Below are positions 46,420 through 55,068 of a stretch of DNA of 64,000 nt, in pieces (position 1 is the first letter of the stretch; each line of letters begins with the position of its first letter). The translations under genes and the position numbers were made by a program. The notes beneath the pieces were generated by a model, which worked only from the letters and a program-made list of their open reading frames with translations, did not search any database and was not told the origin of the DNA. Source of the DNA: Leptospira kanakyensis (GTDB lineage: Bacteria; Spirochaetota; Leptospiria; Leptospirales; Leptospiraceae); contig NZ_RQFG01000019.1 in NCBI RefSeq assembly GCF_004769235.1, positions 496,001-560,000 of the forward strand, given 5' to 3'.

Positions 46420-47544
46420 AACCTTTCTAAAAACTTCTTCCGTAATTTTTGCTGCATTTTCCCAAGTAAACTCGGAGATGGAAACCTCAGGCGGGACTGG
46501 GTTCTCAAAGAATTTTTTGATTTTTTCCGCCCAGATTTTTGCATCTTCTTTGGTTTGGTAAGGAAGGTAAGTCACACCATCTTTTCCTATTTCACGAAAA
46601 GTAGGTATGTCAGAAACCACACAATTCAAACCATGAAAGATGGCTTCTACCATGGGAATTCCAAATCCCTCATATTTACTCGCAAAAGCAAATAGTCCCG
46701 CTCTTTTGTAGAGGTGTTGTAATTCAGAGTCAGAAACAGAATCTAAAATATGAATGTCTTTAAACAAAGCACGTTCTTGTCTTAACTCTTCTATAAATTC
46801 CGAAGACTCCCAACCAATTTTTCCAACAATCACCCAAGGTCTGTAATGGTGCGGATCGATTTTTCGATACTCACGAAAGACTTCGAGTAAAAACGGATAG
46901 TTCTTTCTTGGTTCAATGGTGGATACAGAAAGTAAATAATCTGTACCCAAATCTTTCACCCGTAGAGATGGTTCCGTTTCCAAAAGTTTCAACATTTCCT
47001 CTGGATTCACTCCTGGGTAGGAAACACCTGTTTGGTCTACGGGATAATCAAATTTACGACACATATCATCGCTAGTTTGTTTGGATATGGACAGGATAAA
47101 ACTTGAGCGTCTCACCGAATAACTTTGGAACAACCTTTGTTGGACTTTGGCAATCCAACGCATAGTTTCTGGATACAAATACAAAACCAAATCACAATAA
47201 GTTAAAACCGCAGATAAGGAACTAGGCAAAAAAGGTGGTAAAACTTGTTGGGAACCCCAAAACAAATCCAATCGATGTTTTAGTAAATAAAAAGGAATGA
47301 ATAGATTGTAATACAATCCACCTTTCCATTTTAGAAAACCCCCACCTTTCACCCAAGTTACATTAGGTAAATTTAAAACGGCTTTATGATCTTCATGAAT
47401 CGGCAAATGAGAAAACAAAAAGAAATCATATTCTTCTTTATGAGGAAATGCTTTGAGTGTTTCGGCAATCAACCTTCCCACTCCCGATACACGTGTGGAT
47501 AAAGGTCTGGCATCAAGTCCAATCCGTTTGGTGGTTTTTACCAT
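46402..47544 (-). CDS. Family 4-type glycosyltransferase
   Basis: A 380-residue GT-B glycosyltransferase. It starts IGLDARPLSTRVSGVGRL, has SVSTIEPRKNYPFLLEVF (about 205-222) and ends with the nucleotide-sugar motif KYEGFGIPMVEAIFHG (E-x7-E, about 295-310). Probably adds a mannose-type sugar to a surface glycan; the exact sugar cannot be read. It overlaps the CysQ-like gene by 7 bases. Confidence 0.92.
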   Translation of the reverse strand: MVKTTKRIGLDARPLSTRVSGVGRLIAETLKAFPHKEEYDFFLFSHLPIHEDHKAVLNLPNVTWVKGGGFLKWKGGLYYNLFIPFYLLKHRLDLFWGSQQVLPPFLPSSLSAVLTYCDLVLYLYPETMRWIAKVQQRLFQSYSVRRSSFILSISKQTSDDMCRKFDYPVDQTGVSYPGVNPEEMLKLLETEPSLRVKDLGTDYLLSVSTIEPRKNYPFLLEVFREYRKIDPHHYRPWVIVGKIGWESSEFIEELRQERALFKDIHILDSVSDSELQHLYKRAGLFAFASKYEGFGIPMVEAIFHGLNCVVSDIPTFREIGKDGVTYLPYQTKEDAKIWAEKIKKFFENPVPPEVSISEFTWENAAKITEEVFRKVLEEGE

Positions 47545-48407
47545 CGTTCCTTTACCTTGAGAGACAACTGGTGGAAATCAATTTTAGATTCCAAATAAGA
47601 AACAGCCGTTTTTTTACCTGCCACTAAACCGAAGGAAAGTGTCTCTTTTTGGTTGAACTTGTATCCTTTGTCTTTCAATGGGAAACAAGTGAAATTCTCT
47701 TCATCCAAAAGAGCAATCCCTCCACAGATATCCCATTCATTTTTTGGTTTTAGTGAAACGATAAGATCAATAAATCCGGCAGATAACAAACCTAACTTAT
47801 ACGCAATACTTCCCATAGAGCGAATTTCAAAATCTTCCTGCCAAAAGGGATCGGAGAACAATCCTTCTTTCATTTCGGATAGAGATACAAGGAGAATTGG
47901 TTTTTTGGTAACTGGTTTTTCTTCCACTAAAGGTTCTAATACAGAACTACTTTCCACAACTAAGGTTCTAAAATTTTCTTCTGTGGCAAAAGGAGGATTC
48001 AACTTAGCAAAAAAAGTATTTCTATTTTTGGAAAAAAACTCACCTGTTGAAGGATTAAAAATCACACCCCAGATGGCTTCTCCATTACGAACGAGTCCCA
48101 AACTAAGCGCAAATTGGTCATTTTTTTTGACAAACTCACGCGTACCGTCAATGGGATCTAAAATCCAAACCCATTCCTTATCCAAACGACTGTTAGTGTC
48201 TACTTTTTCTTCGGACAAAAATCCATGATTTGGAAACTGATTCGAAATTTTTTCAAAAAGAAATTCACTCGCAAACAAATCAGCTTCGGTAACGGGATCA
48301 TTACCACCTTTGTCACGAATTTGGAAATCTGATTTATAAATGGAAAGGATCGAATCCCCTACCGATAACACCCACCGCCAAACTTCCCTAAAATCGTTTT
48401 CTTCCAT
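47538..48407 (-). CDS. Inositol monophosphatase / CysQ family phosphatase
   Basis: 289 residues of the lithium-sensitive Mg-dependent phosphatase family. The metal-binding motifs are SEEKVD (about 60-65) and WILDPIDGTREFVKKN (about 80-95, the D-P-I-D-G-T core), and WDICGGIALLDE near the end. TREF after the core favours the CysQ (3'(2'),5'-bisphosphate) branch over inositol phosphatases. Substrate not certain. Starts 18 bases after the exported unknown. Confidence 0.88.
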   Translation of the reverse strand: MEENDFREVWRWVLSVGDSILSIYKSDFQIRDKGGNDPVTEADLFASEFLFEKISNQFPNHGFLSEEKVDTNSRLDKEWVWILDPIDGTREFVKKNDQFALSLGLVRNGEAIWGVIFNPSTGEFFSKNRNTFFAKLNPPFATEENFRTLVVESSSVLEPLVEEKPVTKKPILLVSLSEMKEGLFSDPFWQEDFEIRSMGSIAYKLGLLSAGFIDLIVSLKPKNEWDICGGIALLDEENFTCFPLKDKGYKFNQKETLSFGLVAGKKTAVSYLESKIDFHQLSLKVKERW

Positions 48408-48425
48408 TCCGTCCTGATTAAAAAT

Positions 48426-48854
48426 TTAATTCTTTTTTTCTTCTTTGTGCGCACCCGCACCAAGATCCAAACCATCTGGTTTCTCTAAAACTATTTCCTC
48501 AGATGGTGAGGTAACATAAGTTTCTGGATCCACCGGAAATTGGTATTGGAAATAAAAGTTCTTATACTTTACAAAAAATGTATTGGTTCCTTCCGGACGT
48601 TCTGTCTGTAAATCTTGAAATTTGAGATCTTTTAAATCCTTTTTTGGATTAGAAAGTTTTTTGGAAAGAGTGCTACGAACTGAACTTACCATATTGGTTT
48701 CAAAGTTCTTTTTCTTTTGTTCTTCGGTAAGTTTTGGATTTCTAAGATAATCTTCTAGTTTAGTAAACTCTTCCGCCAAACCAGTGCTTTGTTGTGAATG
48801 TATAAAAGTCACCGGAAATAATACAACAATACAAAATATCCAAACTCGTTTCAT
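48426..48854 (-). CDS. Exported hypothetical protein
   Basis: About 142 residues from the ATG at 48854, which has GAGGA 6 bases upstream; a TTG two codons earlier is less likely. Signal peptide with VWIFCIVVLFPVTFIHSQ. The mature protein is charged and helical (many K and E), with one beta-like patch YKNFYFQYQF. No family recognised. It is probably periplasmic and lies 18 bases after pcrA in the same direction. Confidence 0.65.
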   Translation of the reverse strand: MKRVWIFCIVVLFPVTFIHSQQSTGLAEEFTKLEDYLRNPKLTEEQKKKNFETNMVSSVRSTLSKKLSNPKKDLKDLKFQDLQTERPEGTNTFFVKYKNFYFQYQFPVDPETYVTSPSEEIVLEKPDGLDLGAGAHKEEKKN

Positions 48855-48872
48855 TGCCAATCCTCTTCTAGG

Positions 48873-51056
48873 TTATGAAATTATCTCTAATGGTGTGTAT
48901 GCCAATAAGAATTTTTTATCTAAATGGGAACCAAATCGGACTTCTACCTTACGGTTATCTCCTGATCCAGAAACGGATAAAATCCGTCCTTCCCCGTAAA
49001 CTTTATGACGCACCTTAGTTCCCACTTGGTAGTCTCCATCGCCTGTTTTGGCAAGCACCGTTTCAAACTTTTCTTCTGATTTTTGGAATCTTTCGGCTCT
49101 TGGAGCAAACTCAGGCCGTCTCACCCCATAACGACTTTCTGTAAATTCCCCATCTAAAAATTGGCTGGGGAGTTCTTCCAAAAATTGAGAGGGAAGTCTC
49201 GCTTCAATATCCCCGAATTTACGAGTAAATCTTGAAAAACTAATTTCTAGATTTTTTCTTGCCCGAGTGATGGCAACGTATGCAAGCCTTCGTTCTTCTT
49301 CCAATCCATCGGCAGAATCAATTGATAAAAAATGAGGAAAGGTTCCCTCTTCCATACCCGCCATAAACACATGTTGGAATTCCAAACCTTTTGCGTTGTG
49401 GACAGTCATTAGAATTACATAATCAGGTAAATCTTTGGTGTTGTCTTCACTAGTGATGAGTGAAATATTTCCGAGGTATTCTTCCAAGGTGGCTTCTGGA
49501 TTGTTTTCTTCAAATTCTTTAAGGGCGTTGACAAACTCATTTAAGTTAGATAACCGCGAAAAAGAATCTTCAGTACTTTCATTTTCCAAAAATTCACGGT
49601 AACCAGAATGTTCCAAAACCTCATAAGCGATTTCGGAAGGAGTTTTTTTACCCAAATCTTCCATTGCTGATTCAAACATTCGGTATAAAGAAGCTAACTT
49701 TTGCAAGGTTCCCTTTTTTATATCCGGAACCGATTTTCCCAAACATTCAAATAAAGAAAGCCCTTCACTCACCGAATAGGATAACAAACGATTCACAGTT
49801 GTATCACCAATCCCTCTTGGAGGAGAGTTGATGATCCGAAGGAGGGAAGTAGAATCTACTGGATTCACAACAACAGAAAGGTAAGCAATTAGATCCTTTA
49901 CTTCTTTTCTGTCAAAAAATCGAAAACCACCAAATATTTTATAGGGGATGGCTTTTTTTCGTAAGGCCTCTTCAAAATACCTGGATTGAGAATTAGTTCT
50001 ATAAAATACCGCAAAATTCGAATACTTCTGTCCCCTTCTCGCACCCATTTGAATTTTTTGAACAATTCCTTCTGCCTCCTCCATTTCATTTTGGTAAGAG
50101 GAAAGTTTGATTTTATCTCCCAAAGGATTTTCAGTTCGAAGGGTTTTATTTGTTCTTTGTTTGTTGTTTGCAATTAATGCAGCAGCAGTTTCAATAATGG
50201 TTTTTGTGGAACGATAATTTTCTTCCAACTTAACCACTACTGCATCTGGATAATCTTTTTTGAAATTAAGAATATTCGAAATATCAGCACCACGCCAGGA
50301 ATAAATAGACTGGTCGTCATCACCCACAACACATAAATTTTTATGAAATGATGAGAGAGACTGTACTAGGTGGTATTGGATTTTATTTGTATCTTGGTAT
50401 TCATCTACCATGATGTATTTCCAAAGCCTTTGGTATTTCTCCAAAATTACAGGATAATCACGAAACAAAATAACTGTTTTTAAAATCAAATCTCCAAAAT
50501 CGAGTGCGTTTCGTAAGTCCTTTCGTTTCTCATATTCAAGAAAAACAGAAGCAATTGTTTTTGTATAAGAATCATCTGCTTTCTTTTTAGCATATTCTTC
50601 TGCGGTCATAAAAGAATCTTTCGCAGCAGAAAATGCATTCGCAAGAGCAGATGGTCGAAATTCCTTTGTGTCCATATCTTTGGATTTTAAAATTTCTTTG
50701 ATGAGTGACTCTTGCATATCACTGTCATAAACAGTAAAATTATTTCCGAGTCCCAAAACCTTTCCTTCCCGACGAAGTAAATACAAACAGAGGGAGTGAA
50801 AAGTTCGCACCAAAGGTTCCCCAGTCCCTTCGGGGATTAAACTCCTGCAACGAATTCGCATTTCTTCTGCGGCTTTGTTTGTAAAAGTAACGGCTAGGAT
50901 TTGGTTAGGATAAACCTTATGATTTAAAATTAGGTTGGCAATTCGGTAGGTAATCACGCGAGTTTTCCCAGAACCCGCCCCAGCCAAAATCAGTAATGGG
51001 CCATCTACCGATTCAACTGCTTTTTTTTGTTCAGAATTGAGTCCAACTAACTCCAC
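48873..51056 (-). CDS. pcrA: UvrD/PcrA-type ATP-dependent DNA helicase
   Basis: A 727-residue superfamily 1 helicase. Motif I LILAGAGSGKTRVITYR (about 22-38), motif II VDEYQDTN, motif III VVGDDDQSIYSWRGAD, motif V LMTVHNAKGLEFQHVF and motif VI RRLAYVAITRARKNL. The C-terminal tail (about 680-727) has the Tudor-like VRHKVYGEGRILSVSG of PcrA that binds RNA polymerase. GTG start immediately after the bamA stop. Acts in repair and conflict resolution. Confidence 0.95.
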   Translation of the reverse strand: MELVGLNSEQKKAVESVDGPLLILAGAGSGKTRVITYRIANLILNHKVYPNQILAVTFTNKAAEEMRIRCRSLIPEGTGEPLVRTFHSLCLYLLRREGKVLGLGNNFTVYDSDMQESLIKEILKSKDMDTKEFRPSALANAFSAAKDSFMTAEEYAKKKADDSYTKTIASVFLEYEKRKDLRNALDFGDLILKTVILFRDYPVILEKYQRLWKYIMVDEYQDTNKIQYHLVQSLSSFHKNLCVVGDDDQSIYSWRGADISNILNFKKDYPDAVVVKLEENYRSTKTIIETAAALIANNKQRTNKTLRTENPLGDKIKLSSYQNEMEEAEGIVQKIQMGARRGQKYSNFAVFYRTNSQSRYFEEALRKKAIPYKIFGGFRFFDRKEVKDLIAYLSVVVNPVDSTSLLRIINSPPRGIGDTTVNRLLSYSVSEGLSLFECLGKSVPDIKKGTLQKLASLYRMFESAMEDLGKKTPSEIAYEVLEHSGYREFLENESTEDSFSRLSNLNEFVNALKEFEENNPEATLEEYLGNISLITSEDNTKDLPDYVILMTVHNAKGLEFQHVFMAGMEEGTFPHFLSIDSADGLEEERRLAYVAITRARKNLEISFSRFTRKFGDIEARLPSQFLEELPSQFLDGEFTESRYGVRRPEFAPRAERFQKSEEKFETVLAKTGDGDYQVGTKVRHKVYGEGRILSVSGSGDNRKVEVRFGSHLDKKFLLAYTPLEIIS

Positions 51057-53933
51057 TTAGAACCGCATATCTCCAATACCAAAAACAAACTGGAAGCTGT
51101 TATTGTCTGGATAAAGCCCGAAGGGTCTATCTTCCACTCCCGTATAACGAATCCGTTGTGCAAAATACAAACGAAGAGGTAATACAGGAATTTGAATCCT
51201 TAGACCAAAACCCCAAGAGAATCTAAAATTTGACATTGAGAGGTTTTTACTAGATAAAACTAAATTTCCAGGGTCATTCACAACAAGAGGAGACTCAGGC
51301 AATTTTTGGCCATAGGAATTATAATTTTCATAAAGGTATGTTTCAACTGGCTCAGAAACTCGCTGTGCTCGCACTAGGTTGTCGTAATTTTTAAAGAACT
51401 CTTTTCGTTCTCCCACAGCACGGTTGATTTGTTCATACATGGATCCCGCATCAAAGAAAACAACAAACCATAATAACGATGGTTCGATGGGAAACCGTAA
51501 CTCCGAAGTAAATAAAACCCTGCTGGAAGCTCCATCTTTCCATTCATCTGGATAGTATTTATCATCAAAAAACCATCCACGAAGGGATTCATATCCCCCA
51601 AGAAAAAGACGATCTTGAACTTGGATGTAAGGAATTCTTTCTTTGTCCTGATTTTTGTACTTTGGTGTCCTTTCAAAGGTAAAAACTGATGAAGTTCGGA
51701 ACTGTTGCACCACGCGCCATCGCCTAAGTGCGTTTTTGCGAATGAGTCCAAAAAATGTATAATCAAACCAAGTATGATAGTATTCCAAAATAGGGCTGAA
51801 CTGGTCGAAATGGGACTCTCCACCGAGGAACTGACCCACGTTATCCACAGAAAAAATTAAATTAAAACCTTGGGTTGAATTGAATACGTTGTCACGGCTA
51901 TCATAAGCAATACCGTTTGTTAACTGAGAACGAAATTGCCACCCGCGATCAACCTCCGCCAAAACCTGGTCAGATACAAGTGACGTTGGTCTAGTCGATG
52001 CAAAAAATGAAGGAGAATAACGGTGGAAGTGGGTCCAGTTGATGAGAAACCTATGGCCAAGTCCTGCACTCACACCCACACCCGAACGTTCGTAAGATGC
52101 CACCTCTTTAATCCCTTGGTTGTTGTTTTCAGTGATGGAAGTGGCTCCCACATACAAAGTTCGGGAGGAATAAAATGCAGAAAGTGTAAGTGACCAAGGT
52201 TTGTCCATAAACCAAGGTTCTGTCCAAGATATTTGTAAATAACGGCGGATTGGTCCAAACTCCACACGACCTGTAATCTGTTGTCCAGATCCGTTCAGGT
52301 TATTTTCACCTAACTGGGTAAAGATGGAAAATCCCGTAATGGTTCCATACCCTCCCCCCATTGATACAGTTCCTGTCGGTTGTTCCACAAGCTCAATGAT
52401 GAGGTTCATTTTGGTTTCATCAGAACCTGGTCTCATATTAAAGTTTACTTCTTTAAAATAACCCAAGTTAAAGATACGTTCCCTCGACCTGTTTACAAGT
52501 GTGGAGTTAAAAAGATCACCAGGTTTAAATAGGAGTTCTCTTCGGATCACCCGGTCTTGGGTCTTTTTATTACCCTTGATGATGATATTTTCAATAAAAG
52601 CTAAGTTATTTTCACGAATGGTAAAATCGACGTGAATGAATTTTTTCCCTCTTAGTTTGGGTTCTTCTTCATAAATTTTTCTTAATTTTGAAACATTGAG
52701 TCGGTTGTATTCTTCATTACAATCAGAGATTGCATCACTACTCCCTCGTTTTTCACAATTTTCATAACGAGATAAGGATCCATCACTTAACTCAATCACC
52801 TTTCTTCGAGGGATTACCTGCGCAAACAAATACCCTTTGGCAGAATATGCTTCGTTGATGGAAGCCCTATCTTTTTGGAATTTAGTTTCATCGAAAACCT
52901 CACCCACATCAGCAGGTGCAAATTCATATTGGTCTTCTAAAAATTTGATCGGATAAACCGGAGACCATTCTTCTTTAGGAGTTCCAATTGGGTTATTTTC
53001 TTTGTTTAAAAACTGCGGCATCCCGTTCGGGGCTATGGTTAGATCATGACTTGTGGAATAACCATTGTAGAAATATTGTTCTCCTTCAATGATTTTGAAG
53101 TTAACAATCACAACACGTTTGTCTTTTTTTTGCGGATTTTCCCAACGGATTTCCCAGTTGGTACCTTCATTGCTGAGTTCTGCGTCTACGTAACCTTTGG
53201 ATTTTAAGTAAGCTACAACTTTCTGTTTATCAGATTCAAACGCAGATTCTTTAAACACTCCAGATTCAATGATTCCACTTTCTTTTAAGTCCATGATCCC
53301 TTGAAGATCATAGGTATCAACTTCGCTATTTCCAAAAATATTGATTTTACTGACGGGAATTTCTTCCCCCTCATCAATAATAAACTTCACCTTTACAGTG
53401 TTTGTTTCCGGATTCACCGGTTCCGTTTCAAAACGAACGTAAGCGAGAAAAAAACCTTCATCTCGGTATTTCTTCAAAATCACTTCTTTCGAAAGAGTCA
53501 CTTTCTTCGGAGTGATGACTTCGTTTTCTTTTAATGGAATTTTATCACGTAAATCGGATGGGAAAACTTCATCGGCACCGATAAAATCAATGTCTTTCAC
53601 CCTAGGTCGTTCTTTTACGACAACAAGGATTTTGACTCCATCCCCGTCGGCTTCCCCCTGGATATCAATATGGTAAAAGAATCCCGAAACAAATAGAGCG
53701 CGCATATCGGCATTCAAAAGGCCTTGCGACAATTGCATTCCAGCACGCATGTCCATTAATTCCAAAATATCATCAGAGGAAGTATTGATATTTCCTTTAA
53801 ACTCTACTTTGGTAATGACTTTATCTATAAATACAGACTTATTCGACCAAAGGGAAACCCACTCTGCCGAAACTAGTAAAAGGAGAGATAATACAAAAAG
53901 GCTAAAGAACTTTATTTTTTTTCGGATGTTCAA
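51057..53933 (-). CDS. bamA: Outer membrane protein assembly factor BamA
   Basis: 958 residues from a TTG start. Signal segment (about 8-24), then five POTRA domains (roughly 36-520), among them ITKVEFKGNINTSSDDI and VSKINIFGNSEVDTYDL, the latter in a later domain. The C-terminal 16-strand barrel starts near TVSMGGGYGT and ends with an aromatic residue (GIGDMRF). The lid motif region VRARxxG appears as LFLGGYESLRGWFFD, a good match to the conserved loop 6. Longer than the Escherichia protein (810) because of an enlarged fourth/fifth POTRA region. It follows exbD by 4 bases. Confidence 0.95.
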   Translation of the reverse strand: MNIRKKIKFFSLFVLSLLLLVSAEWVSLWSNKSVFIDKVITKVEFKGNINTSSDDILELMDMRAGMQLSQGLLNADMRALFVSGFFYHIDIQGEADGDGVKILVVVKERPRVKDIDFIGADEVFPSDLRDKIPLKENEVITPKKVTLSKEVILKKYRDEGFFLAYVRFETEPVNPETNTVKVKFIIDEGEEIPVSKINIFGNSEVDTYDLQGIMDLKESGIIESGVFKESAFESDKQKVVAYLKSKGYVDAELSNEGTNWEIRWENPQKKDKRVVIVNFKIIEGEQYFYNGYSTSHDLTIAPNGMPQFLNKENNPIGTPKEEWSPVYPIKFLEDQYEFAPADVGEVFDETKFQKDRASINEAYSAKGYLFAQVIPRRKVIELSDGSLSRYENCEKRGSSDAISDCNEEYNRLNVSKLRKIYEEEPKLRGKKFIHVDFTIRENNLAFIENIIIKGNKKTQDRVIRRELLFKPGDLFNSTLVNRSRERIFNLGYFKEVNFNMRPGSDETKMNLIIELVEQPTGTVSMGGGYGTITGFSIFTQLGENNLNGSGQQITGRVEFGPIRRYLQISWTEPWFMDKPWSLTLSAFYSSRTLYVGATSITENNNQGIKEVASYERSGVGVSAGLGHRFLINWTHFHRYSPSFFASTRPTSLVSDQVLAEVDRGWQFRSQLTNGIAYDSRDNVFNSTQGFNLIFSVDNVGQFLGGESHFDQFSPILEYYHTWFDYTFFGLIRKNALRRWRVVQQFRTSSVFTFERTPKYKNQDKERIPYIQVQDRLFLGGYESLRGWFFDDKYYPDEWKDGASSRVLFTSELRFPIEPSLLWFVVFFDAGSMYEQINRAVGERKEFFKNYDNLVRAQRVSEPVETYLYENYNSYGQKLPESPLVVNDPGNLVLSSKNLSMSNFRFSWGFGLRIQIPVLPLRLYFAQRIRYTGVEDRPFGLYPDNNSFQFVFGIGDMRF

Positions 53934-53937
53934 AAAA

Positions 53938-54369
53938 TCACTTGGATGTGCCTTTTACCATTGCTAGGTTAAAGCGACTAACACCCGCAGCATTGACTGC
54001 ATCGATTACCTTAACCACAACTTGGTAGGACGCACCACCATCTCCACGAATAATGACTTTGTTTTTTTTAGGGTCTCTTTCTTTTTCTGGTCCAAGAAAC
54101 CCATTGATCTTTTCAGTGAGTCCTTCCAAAGCAACAGGATCTGGACTTTGATCCAAATAAATTTTCCCTTGTTTATCAACGGTGATCACAAGTTCATCTT
54201 TCTGTTTTTCTTTGGCTACACTAGAAGACCTTGGTAACTCCACTTTGAGTGCAGTGTTTTTTTCCAAAGTTGCATTCATTAAAAAATAAATCACTATAAA
54301 GGAAATAACATCAATCAGCGGTGCTAGTTCGATGTTATTAAATGATTTTTGCGTTTTGCGAAATTTCAT
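53938..54369 (-). CDS. exbD: ExbD/TolR family biopolymer transport protein
   Basis: 143 residues, one membrane helix with the conserved Asp in [17 protein letters not shown] (about 16-32) and a periplasmic domain ending in VSRFNLAMV. Uses the proton gradient with ExbB. Whether it drives TonB receptors or a Tol-type link cannot be told. ATG 6 bases after exbB. Confidence 0.92.
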   Translation of the reverse strand: MKFRKTQKSFNNIELAPLIDVISFIVIYFLMNATLEKNTALKVELPRSSSVAKEKQKDELVITVDKQGKIYLDQSPDPVALEGLTEKINGFLGPEKERDPKKNKVIIRGDGGASYQVVVKVIDAVNAAGVSRFNLAMVKGTSK

Positions 54370-54375
54370 TTAATT

Positions 54376-54993
54376 CTATCGTTTGTTTAGGTGAGGTAAC
54401 ACCAAATCTGTTACGTTTTCCATTTCCGTAATTCTTTCCTCTTTCATTCGAGTGAAAAGATTATAAAAAATGTAAGCGGGAATCGCAATTGCAAGCCCCA
54501 TAGCCGTGGTTATCAAAGCTTCAGAAATACCAACTTCCGCACCTTGTGTTCCTGCACCTTCAGCAAAGGAACGAACAATCCCGATAACCGTTCCAAGAAC
54601 ACCAAGTAATGGGCCAATGGTGGCAATGGTTCCAAGGCCAGTTAGGTATCTTTCCATCAAATAAATTTGTCGAAAACCCTCTTGGCGGATGTCCTCTTCC
54701 CAGAACTGAACTCCGCGGCGTTTGAGATCAAATGCCATACGAAGGAGAACCGCTGCAGGAGATTGAACTTCAGCAGTGAGTATATCTCTAGCTTCATCCC
54801 ATTTTTGTTCACGAGCAAGCTCCCGAACACGACGGAAATGATCTTGTGGAATGGCCTTTAATCGGAAGTAATACACAAGTCGTTCCACGATGATGGTAAA
54901 ACCAACAATAGAAACAAAGATGATTAAAATCGGAATGGTTTGTGGCGGAACCGACGAAATGATTGAATCTGATTTAGCGAAAGGAAAAGACAT
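54376..54993 (-). CDS. exbB: ExbB/TolQ family proton channel protein
   Basis: 205 residues with three membrane helices (about 18-38, 113-135, 160-180). The conserved GTIATIGPLLGVLGTVIGIV and EALITTAMGLAIAIPAYIFY are the signature of this family. GGGG lies about 8 bases upstream of the ATG. First gene of exbB-exbD-bamA-pcrA. Confidence 0.93.
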   Translation of the reverse strand: MSFPFAKSDSIISSVPPQTIPILIIFVSIVGFTIIVERLVYYFRLKAIPQDHFRRVRELAREQKWDEARDILTAEVQSPAAVLLRMAFDLKRRGVQFWEEDIRQEGFRQIYLMERYLTGLGTIATIGPLLGVLGTVIGIVRSFAEGAGTQGAEVGISEALITTAMGLAIAIPAYIFYNLFTRMKEERITEMENVTDLVLPHLNKR

Positions 54994-55068
54994 GAATGGG
55001 ACCCCATTGAAGGATTACGAATAGAGTTTTCAGTCTTCCCTTTTTCGCCAAATACTATTTTTAAATGA

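Noticed and set aside
47653..48228. A 191-codon open frame on the plus strand opposite the CysQ-like gene
   Set aside because: The minus-strand gene has clear family motifs over this whole stretch; the antisense frame is serine/lysine-rich in the manner of shadow frames.
51374..51823. A 149-codon frame on the minus strand inside bamA in another frame
   Set aside because: BamA barrel strands continue through it without break.
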